64,000 bases of DNA from Deltaproteobacteria bacterium (GCA_030591565.1 JAUVAU010000004.1:1-64000), one strand, 5' to 3'. Positions 37,903 through 47,937 are shown, counted from the first letter of the stretch. The notes: a model not told the origin generated them from the letters alone. Made by a program: numbers and translations.

Positions 37903-40002
37903 GTGCCGATGCGAACCATTCTAGCATTTTTTCTTCTTGTTTTGATATCGCCGGTCCCTCTGTGTTCGGGAGCGGAATTCGATGTCAACGATTTCCCTGT
38001 CAGATACGCTGAAGAGGGCCGCTTTCGCGAGGCGATGGCCCTTGGCGAAAGCGACAGCGCCGCCGCCTTGTCAATCCTGGATGAACTGAGAGGGTCTTCA
38101 AGGTTGCCCGCCGATGCAGTCGCCTGGGCCACGGGGCTCTTTTCCCCGGATGACGGGGCGGTCAAGAGCCTCGAAGCGATAGTGGATATCGGCAGGTCCA
38201 GCCCCTTCTACGTGGACGCGCTGGACCGGTTGGCACGTATTGCCGAAGACAAGAGCGACTGGAAGCAGGCCGCCAACCACCTCTCCCAAGCCGTAAAGCG
38301 CCTTGATGAAGACAAGAAGCTGGCCCCGGTGCTGGCGCGGTTGCTCAACGCTTACGACAAACTGGGTGAAGACAAGAAGGCGCTGAAAACAGCCATCCGC
38401 CTCTGGATTCGTCTGCCCCACATGGGTGAGTCGGAGGTTGGTGAGGCCTATCTGGCGCGACATAATGGCGACCCCATGAACCCCGTCTCCGGCGAAGATA
38501 TCTTCATCCGGGGCCGGACTCTCCTGGACAAGGGCGACAGGACGGAAGCGATTGAGACGCTGCTGGATTTGCGTCCACGCTTGCTGCCCGGGACCAGATT
38601 CACCCCGGAGCTTGACCTGGCCCTGGGCAAAGCCTTCTACTTCCTTCGCCGTTACGAGGAGGCGGTACCACCGCTGGGCCGCGCCATCGAACACTCGAAG
38701 AAGGCTGCGACCAGGCAAGCGGCAGGATTCTACCGTGCGCGCTCCCTCTTTGGCCTCAGTATGGGGCATGTCGGGGCCGCCGAGCTTTTCAAGATGGCAA
38801 AGGAATGGCCCGACGCCTCCAACGCCCCCATGTGGCTCTACCAGAGCTATCGCGTCTTTGAGGGACGGGGGATGGCCGGTGAGGCCGGGGCTTCCAAGGG
38901 CAGACTGGTGAAGTTCTACCCCTCTTCCGATTACGCCCTCGACGTTGGCTGGTGGGAGGGGTGGGAGCTTTTTGAACACTCCAGATATGGGGAGGCCGCC
39001 AGGGCCTTCTCCTCATCGGTCTCAAGGGCGCCACGGGGATGGCAACATGCACGGGGCATCTACTGGGCGGGGCGCAGCTATGCAAAGGGTGGGGAAACCG
39101 CCAAAGGTGACGAGCTTTACGGAAAACTCCTGAGCCTCTATCCCCTTGGCTACTACGCCCGTTTTGTGAAGAACGAAATGGCGGGCAGGTTGCCGTCAGC
39201 CGGTTTGGGTGACCCGAGGGGGATGGGAGCGACTGTGCTGGCTACACCCCTGCCGACCGAGCGGGATATACACCTGGATGGGCCGCTTGGTCCCGCGACC
39301 TCCTACCTCAGGTTGGGGCTGGTGGAGGCCGCCAGGGTCAAGTTGGAGAATGGCGCCGGGTCAAGGCCGGTTGAGCTGTGGCTGCGCTACTGGGCCGAGG
39401 ACTTTAAAGAGACGGTCAGGAAAGCCGGGTGCCGCTGGGACCAGTGGCCCTGGCCCGGGGGTCCCGACGGGCGAGACGACGCCTGCCGACTCTCCTTCCC
39501 CCTGGCCTACCCGCGCTCGGTGGCGCTCGCGGCCAAAGCGGCGGATATCCATCCCCACCTCCTCCTCGCCATCGCGCGCACCGAGAGCCATTTCAACCCT
39601 GACGGTTTCTCCTCCTGGGAGGCGCGCGGACTGATGCAGTTCATCCCCAACACCGCCACGGCGATCGCCGGGGAGCTGGGGCTGGAAGAGTTTGAGCAGC
39701 AGGACCTCTTCGACCCACCCACTGCGCTGGCGATGGGGGCACGCTATCTCAGGAAGCTTTTGGACAGGTTCGACGGAAACGTGGTGGCGGCGGTGGCTGC
39801 CTACAATGGCGGGGGCAAGCAGGTCCAGAAATGGCTTGATAAAAATAAGGGCGTTGAACTGCCTGAATTCGTTGAGAAAATTCCCTTTCGTGAAACCAAA
39901 CGCTACGTAAAGAAAGTGCTCACTGCGCTTGACGCCTACGGGCGGCTTGACTCGCAGGGTCTATGGGTGCAAAATCCCCCTGATTTAATTGATAGTAAAT
40001 AA
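37903..40002 (+). CDS. Soluble lytic murein transglycosylase
   Basis: Signal peptide; superhelical N-terminal region; LLLAIARTESHFNPDGFSSWEARGLMQFIPNTA, LAMGARYLRKLLDRFDGNVVAAVAAYNGG. Confidence 0.93.
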   Translation: MPMRTILAFFLLVLISPVPLCSGAEFDVNDFPVRYAEEGRFREAMALGESDSAAALSILDELRGSSRLPADAVAWATGLFSPDDGAVKSLEAIVDIGRSSPFYVDALDRLARIAEDKSDWKQAANHLSQAVKRLDEDKKLAPVLARLLNAYDKLGEDKKALKTAIRLWIRLPHMGESEVGEAYLARHNGDPMNPVSGEDIFIRGRTLLDKGDRTEAIETLLDLRPRLLPGTRFTPELDLALGKAFYFLRRYEEAVPPLGRAIEHSKKAATRQAAGFYRARSLFGLSMGHVGAAELFKMAKEWPDASNAPMWLYQSYRVFEGRGMAGEAGASKGRLVKFYPSSDYALDVGWWEGWELFEHSRYGEAARAFSSSVSRAPRGWQHARGIYWAGRSYAKGGETAKGDELYGKLLSLYPLGYYARFVKNEMAGRLPSAGLGDPRGMGATVLATPLPTERDIHLDGPLGPATSYLRLGLVEAARVKLENGAGSRPVELWLRYWAEDFKETVRKAGCRWDQWPWPGGPDGRDDACRLSFPLAYPRSVALAAKAADIHPHLLLAIARTESHFNPDGFSSWEARGLMQFIPNTATAIAGELGLEEFEQQDLFDPPTALAMGARYLRKLLDRFDGNVVAAVAAYNGGGKQVQKWLDKNKGVELPEFVEKIPFRETKRYVKKVLTALDAYGRLDSQGLWVQNPPDLIDSK

Positions 40003-40069
40003 AGTTTAGGCGCGCTAAAGGCGCTCGCCATAAATTTTGGGTGTCCAAATTTGAACCGGAGAAGATGGT

Positions 40070-40933
40070 TTGAACGAGATAGTTTCCAAACAGATTATCG
40101 GTCCTGCGGTGTATCGCATTGAGATCAGCGCCCCCCGCATAGCCAAGCGGCATCAGGCCGGCAACTTCATAATGCTGCGCATCGATGAGACAGGTGAACG
40201 CATCCCGCTCACGGTCGCCGATACCGATCAGGAGAAAGGCACGGTGACCCTCGTCTTCCAGGCGGTCGGCAAGACCAGTGAACAGCTTGGCGCGATGGAG
40301 GTGGGGGAGAGTCTGCTGGACTTTGTCGGTCCGCTGGGCAAGCCAACCCACATCGAGAAGATGGCTGGCGTGGCTATATGCGTAGGCGGCGGCATCGGAG
40401 TAGCCCCGGTGCACCCGATCGCGAAGGCGCTGAAACAAGCGGGCAACAGGGTCATCTCCATCATGGGAGCACGCGCCAAGGAGCTGCTCATAATGGAGGA
40501 GGACATGAAACGCTCCAGCGATGAGCTGCTGATCGCCACCGATGACGGCTCCTACGGTCACCACGGCTTCGTCACCGATGTGCTGGACAAAGTGATACAG
40601 CGCGAGGGGGCGGAAAACGTCGGCCTCGTCGTCGCCATCGGCCCCGTTCCCATGATGCGCGCCTGCTGCAAGACTACAGAGCCATACGGCGTCGAGACGG
40701 TTGTGAGCCTCAACCCCATAATGGTTGACGCCACCGGGATGTGCGGCGCGTGCCGCGTGACGGTGGGCGGCGAGACCAAGTTCGCCTGTGTGGACGGTCC
40801 CGAGTTCAACGGACATGAAGTGGACTTCGACGAGTTGACCAAGCGCCTTCGCATGTACCTTGAGGATGAACGGGCGGCGATGGAGCGGTACAACCACGAG
40901 ATGAAGGACCACAAGCGCTGCTACGAGAGTTAG
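40070..40933 (+). CDS. Sulfide dehydrogenase/NfnA-like FAD/NAD-binding subunit
   Basis: GNFIMLRIDETGERIPLTVAD, CVGGGIGVAPVHPIAKAL, CGACRVTVGGETKFACVDGPEFNGHEVDFDE. Confidence 0.9.
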   Translation: MNEIVSKQIIGPAVYRIEISAPRIAKRHQAGNFIMLRIDETGERIPLTVADTDQEKGTVTLVFQAVGKTSEQLGAMEVGESLLDFVGPLGKPTHIEKMAGVAICVGGGIGVAPVHPIAKALKQAGNRVISIMGARAKELLIMEEDMKRSSDELLIATDDGSYGHHGFVTDVLDKVIQREGAENVGLVVAIGPVPMMRACCKTTEPYGVETVVSLNPIMVDATGMCGACRVTVGGETKFACVDGPEFNGHEVDFDELTKRLRMYLEDERAAMERYNHEMKDHKRCYES

Positions 40934-40949
40934 GAAAAAGGAAATAGCA

Positions 40950-42347
40950 ATGGCAAAAGTAAAAATCCCGCGCCAGCCCATGCCGGAGCAGGACCCCAAG
41001 GTGCGGGCCAAAAATTTCGACGAAGTGCCCTTCGGTTATTCGCCCGAGGCCGCTGTCCTTGAGGCCAAGCGTTGTCTGCAGTGCAAGAAGCCCAAGTGTC
41101 TTGCCGGCTGCCCCGTGGAAGTCCTCATCCCCGAATTCATTGAAAAGATCGCCGAGGAGGATTTCGTCGGAGCCGCCCAGATGCTGAAGGTCAGGAACAG
41201 CCTCCCCGCCGTGTGCGGCAGGGTGTGCCCCCAGGAGACCCAGTGCGAGGAGCTATGCGTGGTGGGCAAGAAGGGCGAACCGGTGGCGATCGGCAGGCTG
41301 GAGCGGTTCGCCGCCGACTGGGAGCGCAATAACGCAGAGGTCACGATTCCCGAGATTCCCCCCGCGACCGGCAAGAAAATCGCGGTCATCGGGGCTGGCC
41401 CAGCCGGGCTGACCGTCGCCGGCGACCTGATCCTCAAGGGCCACGAGGTCAAGGTCTTCGAGGCGCTTCACAAGCCGGGCGGCGTGCTGGTTTACGGTAT
41501 CCCGGAATTCCGCCTCCCCAAGGCGATTGTCCAGGCCGAGGTGGACTACCTCGCCGCCATGGGTGTCCAGTTCGAGATGAACGCCGTGGTGGGCAAAATC
41601 ATAACCGTTGACGAGCTGATTGAGGAAGAGGGCTATGACGCCGTCTTCGTCGGCTCGGGCGCGGGGCTTCCCACGTTCATGAAGATTGATGGGGAGAACT
41701 GCAACGGCGTCTACTCCGCCAACGAGTACCTGACCCGCTCCAACCTCATGAAGGCCTACCTCTTTCCCGAGTACGACACCCCCATCGCGAGGGGCAAGCG
41801 GGTGGCAGTTTTTGGTGGCGGCAACGTGGCGATGGATTCGGCGCGAACCGCGCTGCGCCTTGGAGCCGAAGCCTCCATCATCGTCTATCGCCGCAGCCGT
41901 GAAGAGATGCCCGCCAGGTCCGAGGAGGTCCACCACGCTGACGAAGAGGGTGTGCAGTTTGAACTCCTCACCAACCCGATTCGTATCCTCGCAGATGAGG
42001 AGGGCAGGGTGCGTGCGATTGAGTGTGTCAGGATGGAGCTTGGCGAGCCGGACGAGTCGGGCCGCAGGCGTCCCAGCGTGATTGAGGGCAGCGAGTTCGA
42101 GATTGAAGTGGACACCGTAGTCGTCGCCATCGGCAACTCGCCCAACCCGCTCATCCCCTCCACCACTCCGGGGATTGAGACGACCAGGTGGGGGACGATC
42201 GTCGCCGACGAAGAGACGGGCAAGACCACCAAGGAATATGTCTACGCGGGCGGCGATGTGGTAACTGGCGCAGCCACCGTCATCCTGGCGATGGGTGCGG
42301 GAAGAACAGCGGCAAACGCCATTGAAGAGCTGATCAAAGACAAATAA
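40950..42347 (+). CDS. gltA: NADPH-dependent glutamate synthase/NfnB-like subunit
   Basis: EAKRCLQCKKPKCLAGCPVEVLIPEFI, CGRVCPQETQCEELC, VIGAGPAGLTVAGDL, VAVFGGGNVAMDSARTALRLGAE. Confidence 0.94.
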   Translation: MAKVKIPRQPMPEQDPKVRAKNFDEVPFGYSPEAAVLEAKRCLQCKKPKCLAGCPVEVLIPEFIEKIAEEDFVGAAQMLKVRNSLPAVCGRVCPQETQCEELCVVGKKGEPVAIGRLERFAADWERNNAEVTIPEIPPATGKKIAVIGAGPAGLTVAGDLILKGHEVKVFEALHKPGGVLVYGIPEFRLPKAIVQAEVDYLAAMGVQFEMNAVVGKIITVDELIEEEGYDAVFVGSGAGLPTFMKIDGENCNGVYSANEYLTRSNLMKAYLFPEYDTPIARGKRVAVFGGGNVAMDSARTALRLGAEASIIVYRRSREEMPARSEEVHHADEEGVQFELLTNPIRILADEEGRVRAIECVRMELGEPDESGRRRPSVIEGSEFEIEVDTVVVAIGNSPNPLIPSTTPGIETTRWGTIVADEETGKTTKEYVYAGGDVVTGAATVILAMGAGRTAANAIEELIKDK

Positions 42348-42352
42348 TTATC

Positions 42353-42655
42353 CAGATCGCTGACAAACCCTGCCTTTTCTCCGATTTACTTCGTCAGGCT
42401 AAAAAATGATCCTCGAAATACGCTAAGTATTCCTCCGGTTATTTTTTATATCCTTCCTTGTTGACTCGCCCCCTCTCGGGGCCTCGCCTGAAGGTGCGCT
42501 AATGCGCATCCAAGTTTTCAGGACAGAAAACTTGCCTCGAATAAAATTCAGTGCTTGTCAACGATCAGTCAGGCTGAGTAAGTAGATGGGCAGACAACTA
42601 CTAATAGCCGATTTTTCTGCCAGCTTCCTATTGTCTACCTTTGTCAACAGCCTGA
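42353..42655. repeat. R2 repeat, copy C (inverted relative to A/B; carries extra internal module)
   Basis: CAGATCGCTGACAAACCCTGCCTTTTCTCCGATTTACTTCGTCAGGCTAAAAAATGATCC...; internal CCCCtctcGGGG, GCGCtaatGCGC, AAGTTTTCaggacaGAAAACTT stems. Confidence 0.92.
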
Positions 42656-42678
42656 AATAATTGTTATCTAAGCCAAAT

Positions 42679-43137
42679 CTAGCGCAACAGCCTCGGATCG
42701 TAATCAAATGGGACAGCGTCGCCAATGGTAAGTCTCGCAAAATCCGGGTGAGCCGGATTGATGAGATAGTTGAATTCCTGCGGGACGACGATGGAGGGGA
42801 TTGCCAGGAGCACCGTCCTTGCCGCTTCAACCCATTTGTCGCCTGACTTGGACAGACTCGCCAACGGTGGTGTGGAGCGCCACTTCCTGGGGAGTTTGGT
42901 TGGTACCTGCCCGATTTGAATTTCCACCGGCACGTCAACGGGTATTGCGACAAACTTTTGCGGTATAGGAGCGGCGCCAAGGTGCGGAAGCAGCTCAAGT
43001 GCCGCAAGCGAGAGGCTGGAGGAGGTGTAAACGACCGCCACGCCTTTTGAGTTCCATCGACCTCCGTATTTGGCTGCTCCCTGGCCGTCAAAGGCGGTGT
43101 CTACATATTCGGCCTTACATAGTCTCCATATCCGCAT
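42679..43137 (-). CDS. RES-domain toxin (NAD+ phosphorylase family)
   Basis: MRIWRLCKAEYVDTAFDGQGAAKYGGRWNSKGVAVVYTSSSLSLAALELLPHL, RES family N-terminal signature. Confidence 0.9.
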   Translation of the reverse strand: MRIWRLCKAEYVDTAFDGQGAAKYGGRWNSKGVAVVYTSSSLSLAALELLPHLGAAPIPQKFVAIPVDVPVEIQIGQVPTKLPRKWRSTPPLASLSKSGDKWVEAARTVLLAIPSIVVPQEFNYLINPAHPDFARLTIGDAVPFDYDPRLLR

Positions 43138-43140
43138 GGG

Positions 43141-43581
43141 CTAGAAGACACCGTACTCTATGCGTCCGAGGAGATCATCAACCTCAAGTGTGCCTGCATC
43201 AGTATCCAAAATATCAAGTGGTCTTTGCCCGCCAAGGGAAGGAATCTCGCTGCGAAGCCAGGCTGAGGCTGCTTTCTTGTCGCCGAAGACCGACTCTGCG
43301 TGCGCGATTATCCTGGCGATCCGAAAAAGACTATCCGATTCGACTGCGGTCAATCGCTTTGCGCTGCTCTTGCGCCGGTAAAGGGTCCTTGGGGGAATTT
43401 TAAGAGGCTCCGCTAACTCACTGAAGCTCATGGTCAAACGTTCCGCAACCAGATTCAGGCTGGAAAAAGGGAAACCCTCAAGAACCAATTTGCGCAGGTC
43501 TTCAATGTTTTCCGGCTTTTTGCCAAGCGTCTCCCTCCCGCCAAGGATGCCAGCGATTGCTTCTGTTTGTTGCAGAGACAT
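43141..43581 (-). CDS. Xre/MbcA/ParS-like (DUF2384) antitoxin
   Basis: FSELAEPLKIPPRTLYRRKSSAKRLTAVESDSLFRIARIIAHAESVFGDKKAASAWLRSEIPSLGGQRPLDILDTDAGTLEVDDLLGRIEYGVF. Confidence 0.9.
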   Translation of the reverse strand: MSLQQTEAIAGILGGRETLGKKPENIEDLRKLVLEGFPFSSLNLVAERLTMSFSELAEPLKIPPRTLYRRKSSAKRLTAVESDSLFRIARIIAHAESVFGDKKAASAWLRSEIPSLGGQRPLDILDTDAGTLEVDDLLGRIEYGVF

Positions 43582-43833
43582 AATAGTCCTCCGGTCCTAG
43601 AGTGTCATATGACAAAGTATAGACTGCCATCTGGCAAAAAGCAAGTAGGTCCGCCACCCCATGGATTCAACCCTGCTACCATCTGATTAAAAGCTGGTTT
43701 ACAACCGACATCAGGCACCCAAAGGGCCGCTCGGAAGGCAGCATGCCGATCTGCAACTGGCGGGCGGTGTTTAACCAATTCTCAATCATGTTTGAAGGAT
43801 GGATGCCGACAATTTGACCGACGGACTAAACTC

Positions 43834-44448
43834 TTAACAGGCAGCAGGCAAAAGCGCAGAGAGAAGAAAATACCTGCCTTTTGCCTCATGTTTATTTAGC
43901 GGAATTTCCTTCAATACACGCCCATCCAGCTTTTTGACTTTCTCCTCAAAAGGTTTGTGATTTTGAGATGTAGATAAGTTGATCTTAGGGTCAGCACCAT
44001 ACATCCAGGTCAAGCCTGCCACTAAACCAAAGCCCTCGGCGCACTTCTTCAAAGTTTCTTTACGATTAGGTAGCATGATCTCGGAGGCAAAATTGCGATT
44101 GAGGTCAAAAGTCGCCACCCTGTCAAGGTCATCTTGCGATAAATGCATGGTATGGCCGACATAATTTTTGAACTCGCAAGCAAGGTAATAATCGCGGTCT
44201 GGAGAAATCGCCAGCATATCAATCCCTTGCACTTCTCTGCCGTTGATCTTCTTTTCAGGGTGATTAGCTTCCGCATAAAGGGAAAAATCCCTGCACATAA
44301 GCTGGTGGGCAAAATGTAGAGAAAGATTGCGCTCGGGTAGATCATTCGCCCCCGCCGCATCAGCAGCCCAATAAACGTCCATAGCTTTACTTAGGCTATT
44401 TGCAGTACTTTGGAGAACATCCTCAATAATGGTCTGAGCATCTGGCAT
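43834..44448 (-). CDS. Hypothetical protein, possible PD-(D/E)XK-like fold
   Basis: 204 aa; GIDMLAISPDRDYYLACEFKNYVG resembles D-x(n)-ExK core. Confidence 0.55.
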   Translation of the reverse strand: MPDAQTIIEDVLQSTANSLSKAMDVYWAADAAGANDLPERNLSLHFAHQLMCRDFSLYAEANHPEKKINGREVQGIDMLAISPDRDYYLACEFKNYVGHTMHLSQDDLDRVATFDLNRNFASEIMLPNRKETLKKCAEGFGLVAGLTWMYGADPKINLSTSQNHKPFEEKVKKLDGRVLKEIPLNKHEAKGRYFLLSALLPAAC

Positions 44449-44673
44449 TGTTTCAATCCCTCTTTAAACGTGGTTATAGAGCAGTGTCTCCAATATCATT
44501 GCACAAAAATGGTCGTGAGAAACCAAGTCAGTGCCCCTTTTTTATTCCCCAAATATGACCGTCAACTATGACCATTTGGCCTTTCTTTTGGGGTGTAGTA
44601 GTCTAGAATTGACTTACAGTAGCCAGGGGCAGCACCCAGGCAGCGACTAAAAACCTTTAACGGGGAGTGTGAT

Positions 44674-46035
44674 ATGACTCGCGAAGATATAGTAAAGCAG
44701 GTTACGGAAGGGTTGTCCTCGGGCAAGGTGCGCCCTTGGGGGGCTGAAACCGCCGCCCTGGAGTTGGGGGCGGAGGAGCCGGACCATATCACCCTGGGTA
44801 CGATGGCCCGCCGGGCCTATTTAGAGGAGAAGAGCGGCGTCAAGCTGAACCACATGAAGATGCTTGAGCGACCCTATTACGCTGAATATCTCTGCCCGGA
44901 GGATGGCACCGAGTGGACGCTGGCCTCGGATGATGAGGACCTTACCTGTTGCCTGTGTGGCAGCGCGCTCACGCCAAAGACCGCTTCCGGCAAGCCGGTG
45001 TGCAAGCCCCTGGTGCAGAATTACATTGGCGGCACCGAGGACTACTACAGCCTCGCCGGTGAGGTGTCGGTGGGCGGCGACGTTGAGGCCACCTTCACCA
45101 ATATCCTCTGCTACGGCACCGGGGTGGGGCATCTGGGGGTTGGGGTAGGGTGCTTTCAGTTAAACCGCTACAACGGCCCCATAGAGGTCAAGGTGGCCGA
45201 CTATGCCGGCGCGGCGAGGAACCTCGCCTTCGTCTTCGATGACGAGAGTGAGCGGGCGAGGGCCAGGGGGCTGATCAATGACAACCTGGACCCGATAATT
45301 GCGCAGATGAAGCAGAGCTTCCTGGATGACTTTGGCGGGGAGGTCTACTACGTGGACTTTCTTGAAAAACAGCACCACTCCGACCGCATCCTCCACTGCT
45401 GTTTCTACACCCGCTTTGGCGAGTATCGAGGCCACGGCTGCACGTCGCGGGCGACCGGCGTCGCCAAGAACTATATCGACGAGATGTTCACCCGCGAGGG
45501 GGTCAAGTGCAGGGTGTCGGTGATCGGGATGGGGCGCGACGGCGACCTCAAACCCTCGCCGCGCAACCGCAGGGGGCGCTACGTCTCAGCGCTGCAACGC
45601 ATCCCCATTGCGGTGTATGAGAAGAATATCGGACGCCCGGTGGATGATCTCCTCTCCTATATCGAGCTGGACCGGCAGGGAGTCACCGAGGAGCTTGGCT
45701 GGCCCGCCTACACCGGCATGGGCGGCGAGATAGTTCCGGCCTTCTATCGCACCTACAAGTGCAACCCGCGGCCTGAGATCGTCAGCTGCTATCAGAAGGT
45801 CTGGGCGGAGACTCGTGGCGGTGATCTCATCTTCGGCGTCGAGCTTCCCAATGTTGAAGTCGGCATCATCTCCGGCCCCGAAGGGATCGTGCCCCCCATC
45901 GCCAGGGAAGCCATGAAGATCAGCGGCATCAAAAACGCCAAAGAGTATTGCGCGGCGCTGGCGGCCGTCACCCTTGGGGGCGAGTTCAATTTCGCAACTC
46001 TTCACATAAAGGAAAAGCTCTACACCGGAAGGTGA
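44674..46035 (+). CDS. Conserved hypothetical protein with zinc-ribbon-like Cys motif
   Basis: 453 aa complete ORF; YLCPEDGTEWTLASDDEDLTCCLCGS; family not recognised. Confidence 0.7.
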   Translation: MTREDIVKQVTEGLSSGKVRPWGAETAALELGAEEPDHITLGTMARRAYLEEKSGVKLNHMKMLERPYYAEYLCPEDGTEWTLASDDEDLTCCLCGSALTPKTASGKPVCKPLVQNYIGGTEDYYSLAGEVSVGGDVEATFTNILCYGTGVGHLGVGVGCFQLNRYNGPIEVKVADYAGAARNLAFVFDDESERARARGLINDNLDPIIAQMKQSFLDDFGGEVYYVDFLEKQHHSDRILHCCFYTRFGEYRGHGCTSRATGVAKNYIDEMFTREGVKCRVSVIGMGRDGDLKPSPRNRRGRYVSALQRIPIAVYEKNIGRPVDDLLSYIELDRQGVTEELGWPAYTGMGGEIVPAFYRTYKCNPRPEIVSCYQKVWAETRGGDLIFGVELPNVEVGIISGPEGIVPPIAREAMKISGIKNAKEYCAALAAVTLGGEFNFATLHIKEKLYTGR

Positions 46036-46294
46036 CAGATCGCTGACAAAGCCCGTCTTTTCTCCGATTGACTTCGTCAGGCTAAGAAATGATCCTCGAA
46101 ATACGACAAGTATTCCTCCGGTTATTTCTTATCACCTTCCTTGTTGACTCGGCCCCTCTCGGGGCCTCGCCTGAAGGTGCGCTAATGCGCATCCAAGTTT
46201 TAGGACAGAAAACTTGCCTCGAAGAAAATCCAGCCCTTGTCAGCAATCTGTCGGGCTGGGTAAGTAGATAGACAGACAGTTGCGAGTAGACAAT
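46036..46294. repeat. R2 repeat, copy D (directly abuts stop codon of upstream gene)
   Basis: CAGATCGCTGACAAAGCCCGTCTTTTCTCCGATTGACTTCGTCAGGCTAAGAAATGATCC...; same internal module as copy C. Confidence 0.92.
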
Positions 46295-47026
46295 AAGGTG
46301 AGTATGGGCGTCAAACTAGTCATAGCAAGCGGTCCGAGAAACTTTCCGGCTACGCTGGAGCTGCCCGAGGGTGAAGCTCCTTTTGGGGGGCTGCTCCTCT
46401 TCCACGGCTCCGATGGTTTCGGACCACAGCACGGGGCGCTGGGGCGCTGGTTTGCCGACAATGGGTATGTCACGCTGATGCCCCGCTGGTTTGGTCCCTC
46501 CACCCCCTATCTCCACTGGGATGGGCTGGTACAGGCTGATCTCGATGCCTTCTGGAAAGCGCTGGGCGAGGTTGAGGGGGTTGATTCCCGATGTCGCGGG
46601 CTGGCCGGGGCCAGTCGGGGCGGCGGGCTGGCGCTGGTAGCGGCTTCAAGGCTGACAGGGGTTGCGGCAGTGATAGACTATTTCGGCCTCACCCGCTGGT
46701 GTGGTGAGCTGGGGCTGGAAGAGATGCGGGGGCTTGAGCTTCAAACAGGGGAGGGGGAGACTCTGGGCTTCACACGCTCAATCACAGCGCCCATTATTGC
46801 GTTTCACGGGGAGGCGGACACCGTGGTCCCGGTGGGGGATACGCTGGCGCTGATGGAAGCGGGCAAGCGTTTTGGCCTCAAACTGGAAACGCACCTCTAT
46901 CCCGGCGTGGAGCACTCCTTCATCTGGCCGGACAATGACAAGTACGATGGGCAAGCCGACCGCGACGCCAGGGACAAGACGTTGAAGTTCCTTGCCCGCA
47001 ATCTTGATTGTGAAGAGAGCCGATGA
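46280..47026 (+). CDS. Dienelactone hydrolase family protein
   Basis: GLLLFHGSDGFGPQHGALGRWFADNGYVTLMPRWFG; GASRGGGLAL; AFHGEADTVVPV; PGVEHSF. Confidence 0.85.
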   Translation: MRVDNKVSMGVKLVIASGPRNFPATLELPEGEAPFGGLLLFHGSDGFGPQHGALGRWFADNGYVTLMPRWFGPSTPYLHWDGLVQADLDAFWKALGEVEGVDSRCRGLAGASRGGGLALVAASRLTGVAAVIDYFGLTRWCGELGLEEMRGLELQTGEGETLGFTRSITAPIIAFHGEADTVVPVGDTLALMEAGKRFGLKLETHLYPGVEHSFIWPDNDKYDGQADRDARDKTLKFLARNLDCEESR

Positions 47027-47397
47027 GCGGATACGAAGCTGAGGAGCTGACCCAAGCGCAGGAAAGCCAACTGCTGGCCGCTCTCGTTGAGATGAAGAGC
47101 GAGCTGACGAGTCAGATCGCGGCTGGTGACGAAGGGGCCAAACCGGTTGATCTCGACCTGCCCATAGGCCGCATCTCTCGCATGGACGCGATGCAACAGC
47201 AGGCGATGCAGAAAGCTGGTCTGGAAGGGCTTAAACACAAGCTGCGGCTGGTCAGCCTGGCGCTGGCGAGCGGCGAGCGGGGCGATTACGGCTTTTGTCG
47301 CGAGTGCGACGAGCCGGTTGGTTTTCCCCGGCTGAAGGCGCGGCCTGAGACTCCCTTCTGTATTTCTTGTCAAGAGGCCAAAGAGGGTGGTGGTTGA
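47023..47397 (+). CDS. TraR/DksA-type zinc finger protein
   Basis: GDYGFCRECDEPVGFPRLKARPETPFCISCQEAKE. Confidence 0.88.
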   Translation: MSGYEAEELTQAQESQLLAALVEMKSELTSQIAAGDEGAKPVDLDLPIGRISRMDAMQQQAMQKAGLEGLKHKLRLVSLALASGERGDYGFCRECDEPVGFPRLKARPETPFCISCQEAKEGGG

Positions 47398-47550
47398 CCG
47401 ACTTCGCCTTCTTCCGGTGCCGGCTTCGTCTTTTCCCGCCTACCAGCGTCGCGTGCTCGCTCACGCCCTCGGCGTAGTAGGGCTACTGCCTCGTTCGCTC
47501 GCTTGCGCGTCTCCTTGGTGAGACGAGAAAATACATTACCGGAATGTTAA
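47397..47550. repeat. R3 degenerate intergenic repeat, copy a
   Basis: gacttcgcc...cgtcgcgtgctcgctcacgccctcggcgtagtagggctactgcctcgttcgctcgcttgcgcgtctcc; similar layout at 53640, 58705, 58845. Confidence 0.5.
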
Positions 47551-47580
47551 TATACAAAGCCTGGCCCCCTGCCTCCATCC

Positions 47581-47937
47581 CTAAAAAAGAGGTTTGTTTT
47601 CGATCTTCTCGCACACACCCTCTTCGATGATCCCACCAGTTTCTTTAGAGTAAAACTCTCCGCTATACCTTAAAATCCAAAACCTCTTATCCCGGATTGA
47701 GGAGAACGTCGGCAAGTCAACTGTGTAGAGGTGTTCATCTACCTTAACAATTCCATCCCTTCTGGGGTTTTCGTTTAGGTCGGTCGCTTTTTTGTTCTCT
47801 GGGTCGATTTTTATATACGCGTTCAATGGCTTGGAATTGCCTGCATGGAAAGTATACGTGCATTTAAGGAGAAGTTCTTCGCACCATCCCTGCATGGGGA
47901 TGAGAGCCAGAAATAAAACCAAAAACAGAAGTTTCAT
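47581..47937 (-). CDS. Hypothetical secreted protein
   Basis: Signal peptide MKLLFLVLFLALIPMQGWCEE; 118 aa. Confidence 0.6.
   Translation of the reverse strand: MKLLFLVLFLALIPMQGWCEELLLKCTYTFHAGNSKPLNAYIKIDPENKKATDLNENPRRDGIVKVDEHLYTVDLPTFSSIRDKRFWILRYSGEFYSKETGGIIEEGVCEKIENKPLF

Noticed and set aside
42558-43091. 177-aa minus ORF overlapping the RES toxin
   Set aside because: Different frame from the recognisable RES-domain ORF 42679-43137; spurious.
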